Assembly (NCBI RefSeq): GCF_021440515.1
Contig: NZ_JAKCMV010000019.1
Coordinates: forward strand, 1-64,000
Direction: 5' to 3'
Length of the DNA: 64,000 bases
Source: Enterobacter asburiae
GTDB lineage: Bacteria; Pseudomonadota; Gammaproteobacteria; Enterobacterales; Enterobacteriaceae
Below, in pieces: positions 50,701 through 58,712 of this stretch. Each line of letters begins with the position of its first letter. The first letter of the stretch is position 1. The position numbers and the translations under genes are program-made. A model generated the notes under the pieces. That model saw only the letters and a program-made list of their open reading frames with translations. It was not told the DNA's origin and ran no database searches.

Positions 50701-53700
50701 CGTGCCGCCCGTCACCGTGGTGGTGCCGGTATAGCTGTTGCTGGCGTTAGTGAGGGTGATGGCGTTGGTGGCATCCACCACCAGATTGCCGCTGCCTGAG
50801 ATCAGCGCTTTCATCTCTGCCGCCCCGGCTGGCGTGGTGCTGTCGCCGGATAAGGTCAGGGTCTGCGCGGCCTGAAGATCGAGCTGGTTGAGGGTATAGC
50901 CGATCCCCAGCCCGTTGTTGCCGTTCAGGGTGTAGCCGTAGGTGCCGATAGCGACGGTCGCGCCGTTCTGATCGACATTGGCCTGCGAGCTGCTGAGCGC
51001 CGCGCCGGAGAGATCCGTCAGGGTCAGATTGCCCGCCGAGCCGCTGGTGCCCGTCGCCGTAATCAGCTGGAGGCTGGAGCCATCGTCCTGGGTTAACAGG
51101 TTGCCCCCGGTATCGGCCACCGCCGTGGGATCGACCTGCACCGTCCCGGCGGTCATGGCCAGGTTCCCGGTATTGATCGTTCCGGTCGGCAGGTTGCCGA
51201 AGTTCAGCGTACCGCCGTTGAGGGTCAGATTGCCGACGTTTTGCGTGCCCGCACCCACCGTAGTGGTGTTCCCGGCATCAAGCTGCAAGGTGGCGTTGGT
51301 TAAGGTCGTGGTGTTGTTACCCGACAGCGCAAAGTTGCTCTGCCCCAGTTCGAGCGTCCCGGTGAAATCACTCCCGACGCCGCTGGCGAACGCGAATGCG
51401 CTGCTGTTATCGAGCGCGACGGTCATCAGCCCGGTGCCTACCAGCGGGTTGGTGAAGGTGTAAGGACCGGATGGCTGCGCGATATTCAGCTCGCCGTCGA
51501 GCCGCATCCGCGCATCGCCAAGATTCTGCGCGGCGGAGACATCAGCCGACGCGCCCTCTACGATATTCCAGTTCCCGGTAAAGCCGCTGTTGTTGCCCCC
51601 GAGCACCGTGCCGTCGGCGCTGATACGGTTTTCCCCCGCCCCGGTAAAGACGCTGTTGAGGGTGTTATTCGCGCCCGTCACGTTCACCAGCCCGGCGTTG
51701 GCAATGGCGTTGCCCATCGTACCGCCGGTAAACGAGAGATCGAGCGTTGCCCCCGCGTTGACCGCTGCCGCGCCGGTACCGAGCGCGGTGACGTTCGCCG
51801 CGTTAAGCGTGCCGGTATTCACCGCCGTCCCGCCGCCGTAGCTGTTGGCACCGCTCAGGGTGCTCACCCCCGCTCCGGCCTGGGTGAGGCTGCCGGTACC
51901 GTCAATCGCCCCTGCCAGGGTCAGCGCATTGGCGCGGTTTAACACCAGCGAGGCGTTGTTGGTGATGTTTCCGGTAAGCGATCCGGTGGTGCCGCCTGCG
52001 CCAAGCTGAAGGGTCCCGCCGCCGATCGTCGTGCCGCCGGTCCAGTTATTGTCACCCGTCAGTACCCAGGTGCCCGGGCCGTTACTGATCACCGAGCCGC
52101 TGCCGGTAATGGCGCCCCCGTAGGAGGTGGTCCCCGTCGCGGTATTCACCACCAGATCCCCGGCCCCCAGCGTCACGTTGCCCGCGCCGTTGAGGTTATT
52201 CACGCTCTGATCGAAGCCGTTGAGATCGAAGGTGGTCCCGGCGTTGAGCGTCACCAGGCTGCTGTCGTCGATCGCGTTGGCCACCCCGGCGCGCAGCGTA
52301 CCGCCCGTCACCGTGGTGGTGCCGGAATAGTCGTTTGCGCCGTTGGTGAGGGTAATGGCGCTGGTGGCGTCGACGGCCAGATTGCCGCTGCCGGTCAGGA
52401 GCGCCTTCATGTCGTCCGCGTCTGACGGCGTCGCGGCGTCACCGGAGAGAGTTAAGGTCTGCCTGGCCTGGATATCGAGCTGGCTTAAGGTGTAGCCGAC
52501 GCCTAAGCCGTTGGTATCGTTAAGGCCAAAACCGTCATAGGTGGCAATGGCGACGGTGCTCGCGTTTTGCGTGACGTTGCCCACGGTGGTAGTGATGGGG
52601 CTGCCCGTCAGGTCCTGCAACCCCAGGCTGGAGGCCGAGCCAAGATTGCTTGTGGCGCTGACCAGCTGCACGCTCTGGCCGTCGTCCGCCTTCAGTAAAT
52701 TGGTAGGATCCACGATGGCGGCAGGATCGACGCGCACCCAGCCGGAAATCATGTTCAGCTGATTCGTATTCACCAACCCGGCAGGCAGATCCGGGAAGCT
52801 CAGGATCCCGCCGTTGAAGGTCAGGTTGCCGATGTTCTGCTGCGTTGCCCCAACCGTGGTTAAACTGCCTAAATCCAGCTGTAGCGTTGCGTTCGTCAGG
52901 GTGCTGGTATTCACCCCATCCAGACTCAATGCGCCGGGCCCCATTTCCAGCGTACCGGTAAACTGAGACCCGACGCTGCTGGTAAAGTTAAACGAATTGC
53001 CGGAGGTCATTGAAACCTTCATGACGCCCGAGCCGGTCAGCAGATTGGCAAAATCAAATCCGCCGGTGACGGGAACAATATTCAGGATCCCTGCCAGCTG
53101 CACCGTCCCTGTTCCGAGGTTTTCGCTGGATGCCACAAACATGGAGCCTGAATCGAGAATATTCCACAGGCCTGAATAACTGCTGTTGACACCGTCTATT
53201 CGGTTGTTAACAGTGGTAACCCGGGTCTCGCCGGTCCCGGAAAGGACGCCTTCCAGCGAGATGTTCTGCCCGGTAAGGTTCAAAAGCCCGTTATTAATAA
53301 TGTTGTTATTCATCACTTCAGAGATGAAGGAGAGAGCCAGCGTCCCGCCGCCGTTAACGGTGGCATCGCCATCTCCCAGCGCGCCAACGTATGCTGCGTT
53401 CAGGGTTCCCGCATCCACCGTGCTGCCGCCGGTAAAATTATTTGCCGCACTCAGAATGGTTTCACCGGAACCCGCCTGATTAATACTCCCGGCGCCGTCG
53501 ATAGTTCCGCCAAAGGTGGACGAGTCCGTGCGCGAGAAACGCAGCAGGCCGTTATTGGCGATATTCCCCGTTACGCTGCCGCTGGCGTCGTTATTGCCGA
53601 GTTGCAGGATGCCATCAGTAGTGATGGTCGTTCCGCCCCCGGTGCCGGTATGGGTCAGCGCGCCGTTCAGGATCAGCGTACCGCTCTCAACCTGTAGCGC

Positions 53701-54792
53701 ACTGGCGGTTGTGCCGGTGGTGCTGTAGGTCGTGCCGTTAAGCAGCCAGCTTTGTCCCGGATCGATGGCCGCCGTAATGTGGTCAACGCCCGTCGCCGAG
53801 CCGTTCAGCGTTCCCTGCCCGTTAATAATCAGCGCATTTCCGCTGCCCGTTGAGGTGATGGCGCCGTCGATATCGCTTCCCGTCTGGAGCCTGACGGTGT
53901 TATTACTGCCCGTTAACGAAATGGCCGTCCCACCCGTACCGGTAATCGCCCCGCTGTTGGTGAGCGTTTTGCCGCCCGTGGTAATCGCCACCCCGGTATT
54001 ACCGGTAATTGACCCGGCGTTAATAATAGAGACCGTCCCGGAGGTAGTAATATATATCCCGTAATTAGACGTGCTCGACGAATTAATTACCCCGCCCGCC
54101 AGGTTATTCACCGTGCCCGCTGAACTGTCACGGAACCAGATGCCATTATGAAGAACGTTAATGGCGCCTTCGTTAGAAACGGCCGTGGTGCCATCGTCAA
54201 CGATGATCCCGTAACCGCCGCCAATAACCGAACCGCTATTACCTATGTAGGTCCCATTGCCCGAGCTAAAATAAACGGACGTACCGCCATCAGCGCCGCT
54301 AATCGAACCACTGTTATTCACCGTGCCGCCGTTGGTCAGGAAAATCCCGTCGCTATTACTGTCAATCGAGCCAGTAGAAAGAATATTTGCCGTACCGCCA
54401 GAGGTGAGTATCAGACCGGCGGCGCTGCCGTTAGAGCCGCCTCCGGTCGTGGTCACATCGCCACCCAGATTCAGCACGGTCGCACCTGATGCTGACCCCA
54501 GCGTGAGCCCATAGGATGCGCCGTTTAGCGTTGCCCCATCATCGATTGTCACCTGCCAGTCCTGAGAGGTATTACCCGCGATCGCCGCGCCGCTGGATAC
54601 GGTAATATCATTCGGTGATGGCATAACAAAAGGATCGGTGCCGTTCAGCGTATAGGTTGACGTTTGTGAGGGTATGGTCGTTTCCGCGCTGACAGGAAGC
54701 GCCGCAATGACCAGAAAGGGAATAGCATTTCGAATAGCAATAGCCAGACGGGAGAGGTTATATTCCCCCTCCGGAAAAGATTTTTTATTCAT
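44782..54792 (-). CDS. Giant modular type V autotransporter (AIDA/pertactin-like adhesin)
   Basis: 3336 residues, one uninterrupted frame; GGAG lies 6 bases before the ATG at 54792. Residues 1-36 form a long signal peptide with a charged N part (MNKKSFPEGEYNLSRLAIAIR) and a cut after PVSA. About 37-390 is Gly/Ser/Thr/Asn-rich beta-helix. About 395-2650 contains four diverged copies of a large module. About 2650-3040 includes an autochaperone-like segment (GTLVGNVTSNGTVSAGD...DYQLLQGTPAGNDGDWYLRV). A Pro-rich linker leads to the C-terminal beta barrel (about 3045-3336), with W-aromatic strands and the ending GGLGVKYSW. Passenger units of the form 'N-x-Y-T/S-G-x-T-T-V-x-x-G-T-L' are autotransporter-associated beta-strand repeats. 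No RGD, protease triad or cysteines were noticed. Probably a surface adhesin or aggregation factor. It lies between tcyP and cedA. Confidence 0.9.
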   Translation of the reverse strand: MNKKSFPEGEYNLSRLAIAIRNAIPFLVIAALPVSAETTIPSQTSTYTLNGTDPFVMPSPNDITVSSGAAIAGNTSQDWQVTIDDGATLNGASYGLTLGSASGATVLNLGGDVTTTGGGSNGSAAGLILTSGGTANILSTGSIDSNSDGIFLTNGGTVNNSGSISGADGGTSVYFSSGNGTYIGNSGSVIGGGYGIIVDDGTTAVSNEGAINVLHNGIWFRDSSAGTVNNLAGGVINSSSTSNYGIYITTSGTVSIINAGSITGNTGVAITTGGKTLTNSGAITGTGGTAISLTGSNNTVRLQTGSDIDGAITSTGSGNALIINGQGTLNGSATGVDHITAAIDPGQSWLLNGTTYSTTGTTASALQVESGTLILNGALTHTGTGGGTTITTDGILQLGNNDASGSVTGNIANNGLLRFSRTDSSTFGGTIDGAGSINQAGSGETILSAANNFTGGSTVDAGTLNAAYVGALGDGDATVNGGGTLALSFISEVMNNNIINNGLLNLTGQNISLEGVLSGTGETRVTTVNNRIDGVNSSYSGLWNILDSGSMFVASSENLGTGTVQLAGILNIVPVTGGFDFANLLTGSGVMKVSMTSGNSFNFTSSVGSQFTGTLEMGPGALSLDGVNTSTLTNATLQLDLGSLTTVGATQQNIGNLTFNGGILSFPDLPAGLVNTNQLNMISGWVRVDPAAIVDPTNLLKADDGQSVQLVSATSNLGSASSLGLQDLTGSPITTTVGNVTQNASTVAIATYDGFGLNDTNGLGVGYTLSQLDIQARQTLTLSGDAATPSDADDMKALLTGSGNLAVDATSAITLTNGANDYSGTTTVTGGTLRAGVANAIDDSSLVTLNAGTTFDLNGFDQSVNNLNGAGNVTLGAGDLVVNTATGTTSYGGAITGSGSVISNGPGTWVLTGDNNWTGGTTIGGGTLQLGAGGTTGSLTGNITNNASLVLNRANALTLAGAIDGTGSLTQAGAGVSTLSGANSYGGGTAVNTGTLNAANVTALGTGAAAVNAGATLDLSFTGGTMGNAIANAGLVNVTGANNTLNSVFTGAGENRISADGTVLGGNNSGFTGNWNIVEGASADVSAAQNLGDARMRLDGELNIAQPSGPYTFTNPLVGTGLMTVALDNSSAFAFASGVGSDFTGTLELGQSNFALSGNNTTTLTNATLQLDAGNTTTVGAGTQNVGNLTLNGGTLNFGNLPTGTINTGNLAMTAGTVQVDPTAVADTGGNLLTQDDGSSLQLITATGTSGSAGNLTLTDLSGAALSSSQANVDQNGATVAIGTYGYTLNGNNGLGIGYTLNQLDLQAAQTLTLSGDSTTPAGAAEMKALISGSGNLVVDATNAITLTNASNSYTGTTTVTGGTLRAGAVNVIDNSSEVALNAGTTLDLNGFNQSVNNLSGTGNVTLGAGSLTHNATGGSVTYGGAINGAGAVTSTGPGTWILTGLNAWTGGTTISSGILQLGAGGTTGSLVGNIVNNASLVVNRLNDMTLAGTISGSGSLTQNSAGSGTTSLTGNNTYTGATAVQQGTLQLGAGGTSGAIASASAVTVDGGATLAFNRSNALAVGNNINGAGSVVQRGSGTTTVSGVNGYSGGTTVQSGTLNASNASALGTGAAAVNSGANLVLSFSNGTFANDVANAGLLDVTGVNNTLNSDITGTGTNRISALNTTIGGDNSLFTGSWNIVNGGAAKVTAGQNLGDAAVQLNGILNVAPASGGYTFTNTLTGAGLMMVEMAPGGSFAFDNTVGSAYTGTLELDQSLFNLSGANTTALTNATLRLNAGNETTVGTGTQTIGNLTLSGGALIFNGEVPPGQADGTVAVNNLTLSSGDVRVEAPTAGVPNPSPSGQNLMEEDDKEILSQLVSATTVTGSAGNVNLTDHNGDAISNPQQFAVTEGSAAVANATYDYSLTTGTGNDGLYIQYGLKTLDLLSGQTLHLTSDAGATGAASTLSAQVTGSGSLDVNASAAAEQTVTLNNSSNSYTGATTVSGGTLRLGSDKALGNTSQLTVNSGATANINGKTQTIGALGGDGGLAVNGGNLTISNGGTFGGVASGVLGNLTLSGGTLTLTGANTFTGVTTVNSGATMQVGAGGTTGSYSGPIVDNGTLTFNRSDDVSLTRAVTGSGELHQDGAGTLFVNADVNVTGPVVINAGTLSIGDGTTDGSVSADIANSGALAFNRSDWTYGGVISGAGTVTQVSGNQITLTGANAYSGDTTVSAGTLNAANAGALGTSAATVDGGATLALSFANGTIDNAVENNGVLNVTGAGNTLNTDVIGTGINRISGLNTTLAGDNSGFTGSWDITSGGEASAAAQDNLGGSAVQLNGILNIIPASGGFTFINALTGSGVLSATMGAATDAFDFAASAGNAFSGTLALRQGTLDLAGDNAAALTQATLLLGAKGIATLNSDQSIGDLTFGGGLLDVGMKTPDTADILTVNTLNVDAGVSEPNIGVVNLQTAALPAGTKPDGNFLDQDNSVENGIQVVKATTVSSEGTQLTLLLDGTAPGDETDQVSDGFGHDDVLATYGYTAVMTAGETAPGDPGLYAGYMLKVLNSQSTAVIDSTGATDTTLGAKLTGGGDFDFRANDGVITLANTANDYQGKTLVSGGTVRLGGNNTLGQTRELNIASGATTDINGFSQTIGALNGAAGSTLALNGGALTITSGGQSSGSLTGSGSLNLTGGELNLNNAHAGLSAAVDVDGGATARLKNAAALGSGDITLDGTVVLDTVNGTFANAVQGAGALNLVNGSDVTLGGGNADFSGTVDIDSGNRLTVQQPANLGTSSITNDGELVLNASNNWAFSNAMSGSGLLTKAGAGMVTLASDYAHTGGTHVEAGTLALDNRAAALSGGGAVTVDEGATLGGYGTLVGNVTSNGTVSAGDAITALSGGAGNLTIQGNLDNFNTVNLAGNTVGNTLTVTGNYTAHSTLVLNTVLGGDNSKTDKLIVQGDTSGHTDVYVNNKGGSGAQTVNGIRVIEVDGASNGDFTLANRVVAGAYDYQLLQGTPAGNDGDWYLRVPVDQPVVPIRPEAGAYLGNQSAAMDMFSHSLHDRVGESLFVTGNGQQLDVPSAWIRTFGSRTDSQSAGQIGQDTWSNGVQLGFDIANNLQVQNRWQVGVMAGYGSARTRNQSDGQSYVARSEVDGYSVGLYGTWFADGRAEGTGPYIDTWTQYGWYNNKVNGEGLPEQKYDSTTQSVSVEGGWAFNVYNTSLMSFFIQPQEQVIYTHYDADDVKEDNGTKVKSQNDGGFSNRLGLRVYGYSADKQGRQWQPFIEANWLYSGYTDTIKMDSTRLESDTPKHRYEVKAGVEAKLSNQWSLWGNVGTQQSGSDYHSIEGGLGVKYSW
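46850..53615 (-). repeat. Four-copy large module array inside the autotransporter gene
   Basis: The same ordered set of motifs recurs four times: (1) I/L-Q-L-G-x-G repeat start, (2) NNGLLNVTG-type, (3) GTGxxRIS...GDNSxFTGSWNI, (4) NLGxxxVQLNGILNI, (5) FTGTLELxQ, (6) NIGNLTFNGG, (7) QLVSAT, (8) GYTLxxLDxxAxQTLTLSGD, (9) GTTTVTGGTLRxG, (10) LNGFxQSVNNLxG. The second motif falls near 53283, 51687, 49868 and 48021, giving periods of about 1596, 1819 and 1847 bp. Copies 1 and 2 are most alike, and copy 4 has lost most similarity in the motif 7-8 part. Confidence 0.75.
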
Positions 54793-55106
54793 GTCTCCGC
54801 CCTGACATTAATGTTTCGTAACACCTAAAGCGTAGAGGTTTCGCAAAAATTCAGCGGGATTATTTCAGGGAGTAAATCAGTTATTTAGCTAATTATTTAC
54901 ACAACATGATATATGTCACACTGCCGTATACCACCTTGAGTAGAAATTATTTGACATGGTTTATTTAAAAAAAGAATGGGGAATTTTTGTTTTATTCTTA
55001 ATGTCTATAATTTTTAAATAATCAAAAGAATATATCGTTTAAAAATATATTGTTGCGCGATACCCGTTTTATCGCGGTTGCATCAACGGGTATCGAAAAG
55101 AGAGCG
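54793..55106. other. AT-rich upstream region of the autotransporter, with hairpin after cedA
   Basis: The left 250 bp are markedly AT-rich compared with the GC-rich genes on both sides, with many A and T tracts (54840-55050), the kind of DNA bound by H-NS. It must contain the autotransporter promoter. At the right end an 11-bp inverted repeat, CGATACCCGTT (55058-55068) with AACGGGTATCG (55085-55095), probably ends the cedA transcript. No gene seen. Confidence 0.55.
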
Positions 55107-55346
55107 TTAATCCTGAATATCTTCATCCTGACGGATTTGTCGTGCCCATCGCTGCGCTGATTCCGGCACGGTAAACACGGGTGAACGGCGAAAGTGTTCA
55201 CCCATCAGGACAAACGCCACGTATTTGCCGCGTAGCTGCCAGACATCGCGAAAACCGTCCACTTTTAACGCATGTTCGGGCGGAGCAGGTTCAACGCGGG
55301 GCACGTAGGAAATCACAGGGCGGTTTTGTTGGCGAAATGGTTTCAT
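55107..55346 (-). CDS. cedA: Cell division activator CedA
   Basis: 79 residues starting MKPFRQQNRPVISYVPRVEPAPPEHALKVDGFRDVWQLRGKYVAFVLMGEHF, matching E. coli CedA (80 residues), a small protein that restores division in over-replicating dnaA(cos) cells and has been seen bound to RNA polymerase. The start at 55346 fits the E. coli N terminus; the 19 codons upstream are not conserved. Divergent from katE as in E. coli. Confidence 0.9.
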   Translation of the reverse strand: MKPFRQQNRPVISYVPRVEPAPPEHALKVDGFRDVWQLRGKYVAFVLMGEHFRRSPVFTVPESAQRWARQIRQDEDIQD

Positions 55347-55500
55347 AAGCGACTGGTTCACTAAAGCAAATTCTGGAAACAGGAAATTCCTATGATAGCC
55401 CATCCCGCCCCCGCTCGTCGCCTGGTTGATGCGTAAAGCGCACCGTTCACCAAGGGATCATTCTTAAAGTCGTACGATTTCAGGTCATCTCCTCACATTG

Positions 55501-55512
55501 TCCTATAGTTAA
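55501..55512 (+). promoter_or_regulatory. Possible sigma-S type -10 of katE
   Basis: TCCTATAGTTAA about 57-68 bases upstream of the katE start resembles the CTATACT -10 with preceding C favoured by RpoS. katE is strictly RpoS-dependent in E. coli. Assigned by eye only. Confidence 0.35.
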
Positions 55513-55568
55513 TAGGCTTTTAAGCAACTACGACGACTTTTCAGTGATGAAATCAGGAGGCAGGCGCA

Positions 55569-57818
55569 ATGTCGAAGCATGATAAAAAAAACTCACCTAC
55601 ACCCCACAATAGCCAAGAAGCCAAACCCGGAATGGACTCCTTAGCACCCGATGACGGGTCGCACCGCGCTACTCCAGGCCCTAGCGCACCTGGCGAACAA
55701 CCTACTGCACCCGGCAGCATGAAATCCCCGGACAACGTTAACGATAAGCTCAAGGCGCTCGAAGCGTCCCGCAAGGGCGGCGAAGGCTTCCCGCTCACTA
55801 CCAATCAGGGCGTGCGTATCGCCGACGATCAAAACTCGCTGCGCGCGGGCAGCCGCGGGCCGACCCTGCTTGAAGACTTTATTCTGCGCGAGAAAATCAC
55901 CCACTTTGACCACGAGCGCATTCCGGAACGTATTGTTCACGCCCGTGGCTCTGCGGCGCACGGCTACTTCCAGCCGTATAAAAGCCTGAAAGACATTACC
56001 AAAGCGGATTTCCTTTCGGATCCGAACAAGAAGACCCCGGTCTTTGTGCGCTTCTCTACCGTACAGGGCGGCGCAGGCTCTGCCGATACGGTGCGTGATA
56101 TTCGCGGCTTTGCCACCAAGTTCTATACCGAAGAGGGTATTTTCGACCTGGTGGGCAACAACACCCCAATCTTCTTTATTCAGGACGCGCACAAATTCCC
56201 TGACTTTGTTCATGCGGTGAAACCCGAGCCGCACTGGGCTATTCCGCAGGGACAAAGCGCACACGACACCTTCTGGGACTATGTCTCCCTGCAACCGGAA
56301 ACACTGCACAACGTGATGTGGGCAATGTCCGACCGTGGTATTCCGCGCAGCCTGCGCACCATGGAAGGCTTCGGTATTCACACCTTCCGCCTGATTAACG
56401 CCGAAGGTAAAGCCACCTTTGTACGCTTCCACTGGAAGCCGGTAGCGGGGAAAGCGTCGCTGGTGTGGGATGAAGCCCAGAAGCTAACCGGGCGCGACCC
56501 GGACTTCCACCGCCGCGAGCTGTGGCAGTCTATCGAAGCGGGTGATTTCCCGGAATTCGAGCTGGGCTTCCAGCTGATCCCGGAAGAGGACGAGTTTAAG
56601 TTTGATTTTGACCTGCTGGATCCGACCAAGCTGATCCCGGAAGAGCTGGTGCCGGTGCAGCTGGTGGGCAAAATGGTGCTTAACCGCAACCCGGACAACT
56701 TCTTCGCCGAAAACGAACAGGCCGCGTTCCACCCGGGCCATATCGTTCCGGGCCTGGACTTCACCAACGATCCGCTGCTCCAGGGGCGTCTGTTCTCGTA
56801 TACCGATACCCAGATTAGCCGCCTCGGTGGGCCAAACTTCCACGAAATCCCGATCAACCGTCCGACCTGCCCGTACCACAACTTCCAGCGTGACGGGATG
56901 CATCGTCAGGATATCGACACCAACCCGGCCAACTACGAGCCGAACTCGATTAACGACAACTGGCCGCGCGAAACCCCGCCTGCACCAACACGCGGTGGTT
57001 TTGAGTCGTACCAGGAGCGCGTTGAAGGCCATAAGGTTCGCGAGCGCAGCCCGTCGTTTGGCGAATACTATGCCCACCCTCGCCTGTTCTGGAACAGCCA
57101 GACCCCGATTGAGCAGCAGCACATTATCGGTGCCTTTAGCTTCGAGCTGAGCAAGGTGGTGCGTGAATACATCCGCGAGCGGGTGGTCGATCAGCTGGCG
57201 CACATCGATCTGACGCTGGCGCAGGGCGTGGCCGATAACCTCGGCATCACCCTGACGGATGAGCAGCGCAACGCGGTGCCGCCGCAGGACGTGAACGGCC
57301 TGAAAAAAGATCCGTCCCTCAGCCTGTACGCGATCCCTGGCGGTGACATCAAAGGCCGTGTGGTGGCTATCCTGCTCAACGACAGCACCCGCGCCAGCGA
57401 CGTGCTGAGCACCCTGAAAGCGCTGAAGAGCAAGGGCGTTCACGCCAAGCTGCTTTACTCCCGTATGGGCAAAGTGAAGGCCAGCGATGGCTCCGAACTG
57501 CCTATCGCCGGGACCTTCGCCGGTGAGCCGTCGCTGACGGTGGATGCGGTGATTGTGCCGTGCGGGGATATCGACAGCCTGCTCAGCAACGGCGACGCGG
57601 CCTATTACCTGCTCGAAGCCTACAAGCACCTGAAGCCTATCGCACTGGCAGGCGACGCTCGCAAGTTCAAAGCGCTGCTGAAGGTTGCCGATAAGGGTGA
57701 AGACGGGATTGTCGAAGGCGACGGCGTTGACGACGCGTTTATGACGAAGCTGTTTGATTTGCTGGCGGCGCACCGCGTGTGGTCGCGTAGCAGCAAGATC
57801 GATCAGATCCCGGCGTAA
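55569..57818 (+). CDS. katE: Catalase HPII
   Basis: A 749-residue large-subunit heme catalase (E. coli 753). A variable N-terminal arm (1-75) precedes the catalase core, with distal His124 in [16 protein letters not shown], Asn in [13 protein letters not shown] and the proximal heme Tyr region in [16 protein letters not shown]. The C-terminal flavodoxin-like domain (about 595-749) is typical of HPII. It degrades H2O2 in stationary phase in the cytoplasm. AGGAGGC lies 8 bases before the ATG. It is followed by a strong terminator. Confidence 0.96.
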   Translation: MSKHDKKNSPTPHNSQEAKPGMDSLAPDDGSHRATPGPSAPGEQPTAPGSMKSPDNVNDKLKALEASRKGGEGFPLTTNQGVRIADDQNSLRAGSRGPTLLEDFILREKITHFDHERIPERIVHARGSAAHGYFQPYKSLKDITKADFLSDPNKKTPVFVRFSTVQGGAGSADTVRDIRGFATKFYTEEGIFDLVGNNTPIFFIQDAHKFPDFVHAVKPEPHWAIPQGQSAHDTFWDYVSLQPETLHNVMWAMSDRGIPRSLRTMEGFGIHTFRLINAEGKATFVRFHWKPVAGKASLVWDEAQKLTGRDPDFHRRELWQSIEAGDFPEFELGFQLIPEEDEFKFDFDLLDPTKLIPEELVPVQLVGKMVLNRNPDNFFAENEQAAFHPGHIVPGLDFTNDPLLQGRLFSYTDTQISRLGGPNFHEIPINRPTCPYHNFQRDGMHRQDIDTNPANYEPNSINDNWPRETPPAPTRGGFESYQERVEGHKVRERSPSFGEYYAHPRLFWNSQTPIEQQHIIGAFSFELSKVVREYIRERVVDQLAHIDLTLAQGVADNLGITLTDEQRNAVPPQDVNGLKKDPSLSLYAIPGGDIKGRVVAILLNDSTRASDVLSTLKALKSKGVHAKLLYSRMGKVKASDGSELPIAGTFAGEPSLTVDAVIVPCGDIDSLLSNGDAAYYLLEAYKHLKPIALAGDARKFKALLKVADKGEDGIVEGDGVDDAFMTKLFDLLAAHRVWSRSSKIDQIPA

Positions 57819-57850
57819 AAAAATATTGCCGGGTCCGGCAAGGTAAAAGC

Positions 57851-57879
57851 AAAACGGTAACCCAGGTTACCGTTTTTTT
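57851..57879 (+). terminator. Terminator after katE
   Basis: AAAACGGTAAC-CCAG-GTTACCGTTTT stem, then TTTT. Confidence 0.9.
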
Positions 57880-57888
57880 ATGTGTGCA

Positions 57889-57920
57889 CCCTCTCCCGTG
57901 GGAGAGGGACGGGGTGAGGG
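57889..57920. repeat. Dispersed palindromic repeat, copy B
   Basis: CCCTCTCCC-GT-GGGAGAGGG followed by ACGGGGTGAGGG; the same unit as 16709-16741 with one C fewer in the left arm and one base change. It lies between the convergent katE and chbG. Confidence 0.7.
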
Positions 57921-57942
57921 CAACAGGCCGCTCAAGACTTAT

Positions 57943-58701
57943 TCAAAGCTCCCCAAACGTCCCCAACCGATACCCCCGCTCGGCAATCGCGTATTTCAGC
58001 GACGGCGAGGTCAGCACGTCCAGCTCCGCCAGGCGCGGCCAGCAGTAGGCGCTTTTACGCACGGTGTTATCCACGAACGCCGGGTGCGCCATCACCTCAA
58101 GCGACTTTTCGCCCCGCGCGGCGGAATCATCCAGCACCTTCAGGAACAACGCCTCGTCAATCGCCTCGCCGTAAAACGCGCTGCTGAAGCCGTCGGTGGT
58201 CGGCACAGAGAAGAACGACAGCCCGTGCAGCGCCTGCACCTCACGATCCACGCGCATCGCCACCCCTTTTCGCCGCGCAAAGTCCGCGACAATCGGGAAA
58301 ATCGCCGGGTTCATATGCACGTGATGGTGGCTGTCGAGATGCATCGGCTCGCGGCCAAAGATATCGACAAAGCGGTTGAACTGACAGTCCAGCTCGCGGG
58401 CGATCTCGTCAAGCGGCAGCGCGTCCTGCTCTGCCATCTCCCAGATCCACTTCCCCAGCTGTCCGTCACGGGTTAGCCCCGGCATGGGCGAAAGCGGCAT
58501 GCCGAGGGTCAGCACAAAGTGCATCCCCACACCCAGGCCCGGCACCTCGCGGGCCAGCGCCGCGGCGTGTTCAACCGCGTCGCCGTTCACCAGCGCCGTG
58601 GTCGAGGTCACCACGCCCCGACGACAGGCCTCAATAATGCCGTAGTTCTGCCCTTTAGAAAGGCCAAAATCATCGGCATTCACGATCAGCAGGTTTTCCA
58701 T
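57943..58701 (-). CDS. chbG: Chitooligosaccharide deacetylase ChbG
   Basis: 252 residues, YdjC family. It removes one acetyl group from chitobiose (6-phosphate) so that the product can be cut by ChbF and can activate ChbR. Metal site residues are visible in [16 protein letters not shown] (Asp pair) and [15 protein letters not shown] (His motif). It is the last gene of the chb operon, 11 bp after chbF. Confidence 0.95.
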   Translation of the reverse strand: MENLLIVNADDFGLSKGQNYGIIEACRRGVVTSTTALVNGDAVEHAAALAREVPGLGVGMHFVLTLGMPLSPMPGLTRDGQLGKWIWEMAEQDALPLDEIARELDCQFNRFVDIFGREPMHLDSHHHVHMNPAIFPIVADFARRKGVAMRVDREVQALHGLSFFSVPTTDGFSSAFYGEAIDEALFLKVLDDSAARGEKSLEVMAHPAFVDNTVRKSAYCWPRLAELDVLTSPSLKYAIAERGYRLGTFGEL

Positions 58702-58712
58702 CGCTCGTCCTC

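Noticed and set aside
44782-54792. Regular repeats in the autotransporter as a CRISPR-like or tandem non-coding array
   Set aside because: The repeats are imperfect, in frame and coding; there are no short identical repeats with unique spacers.
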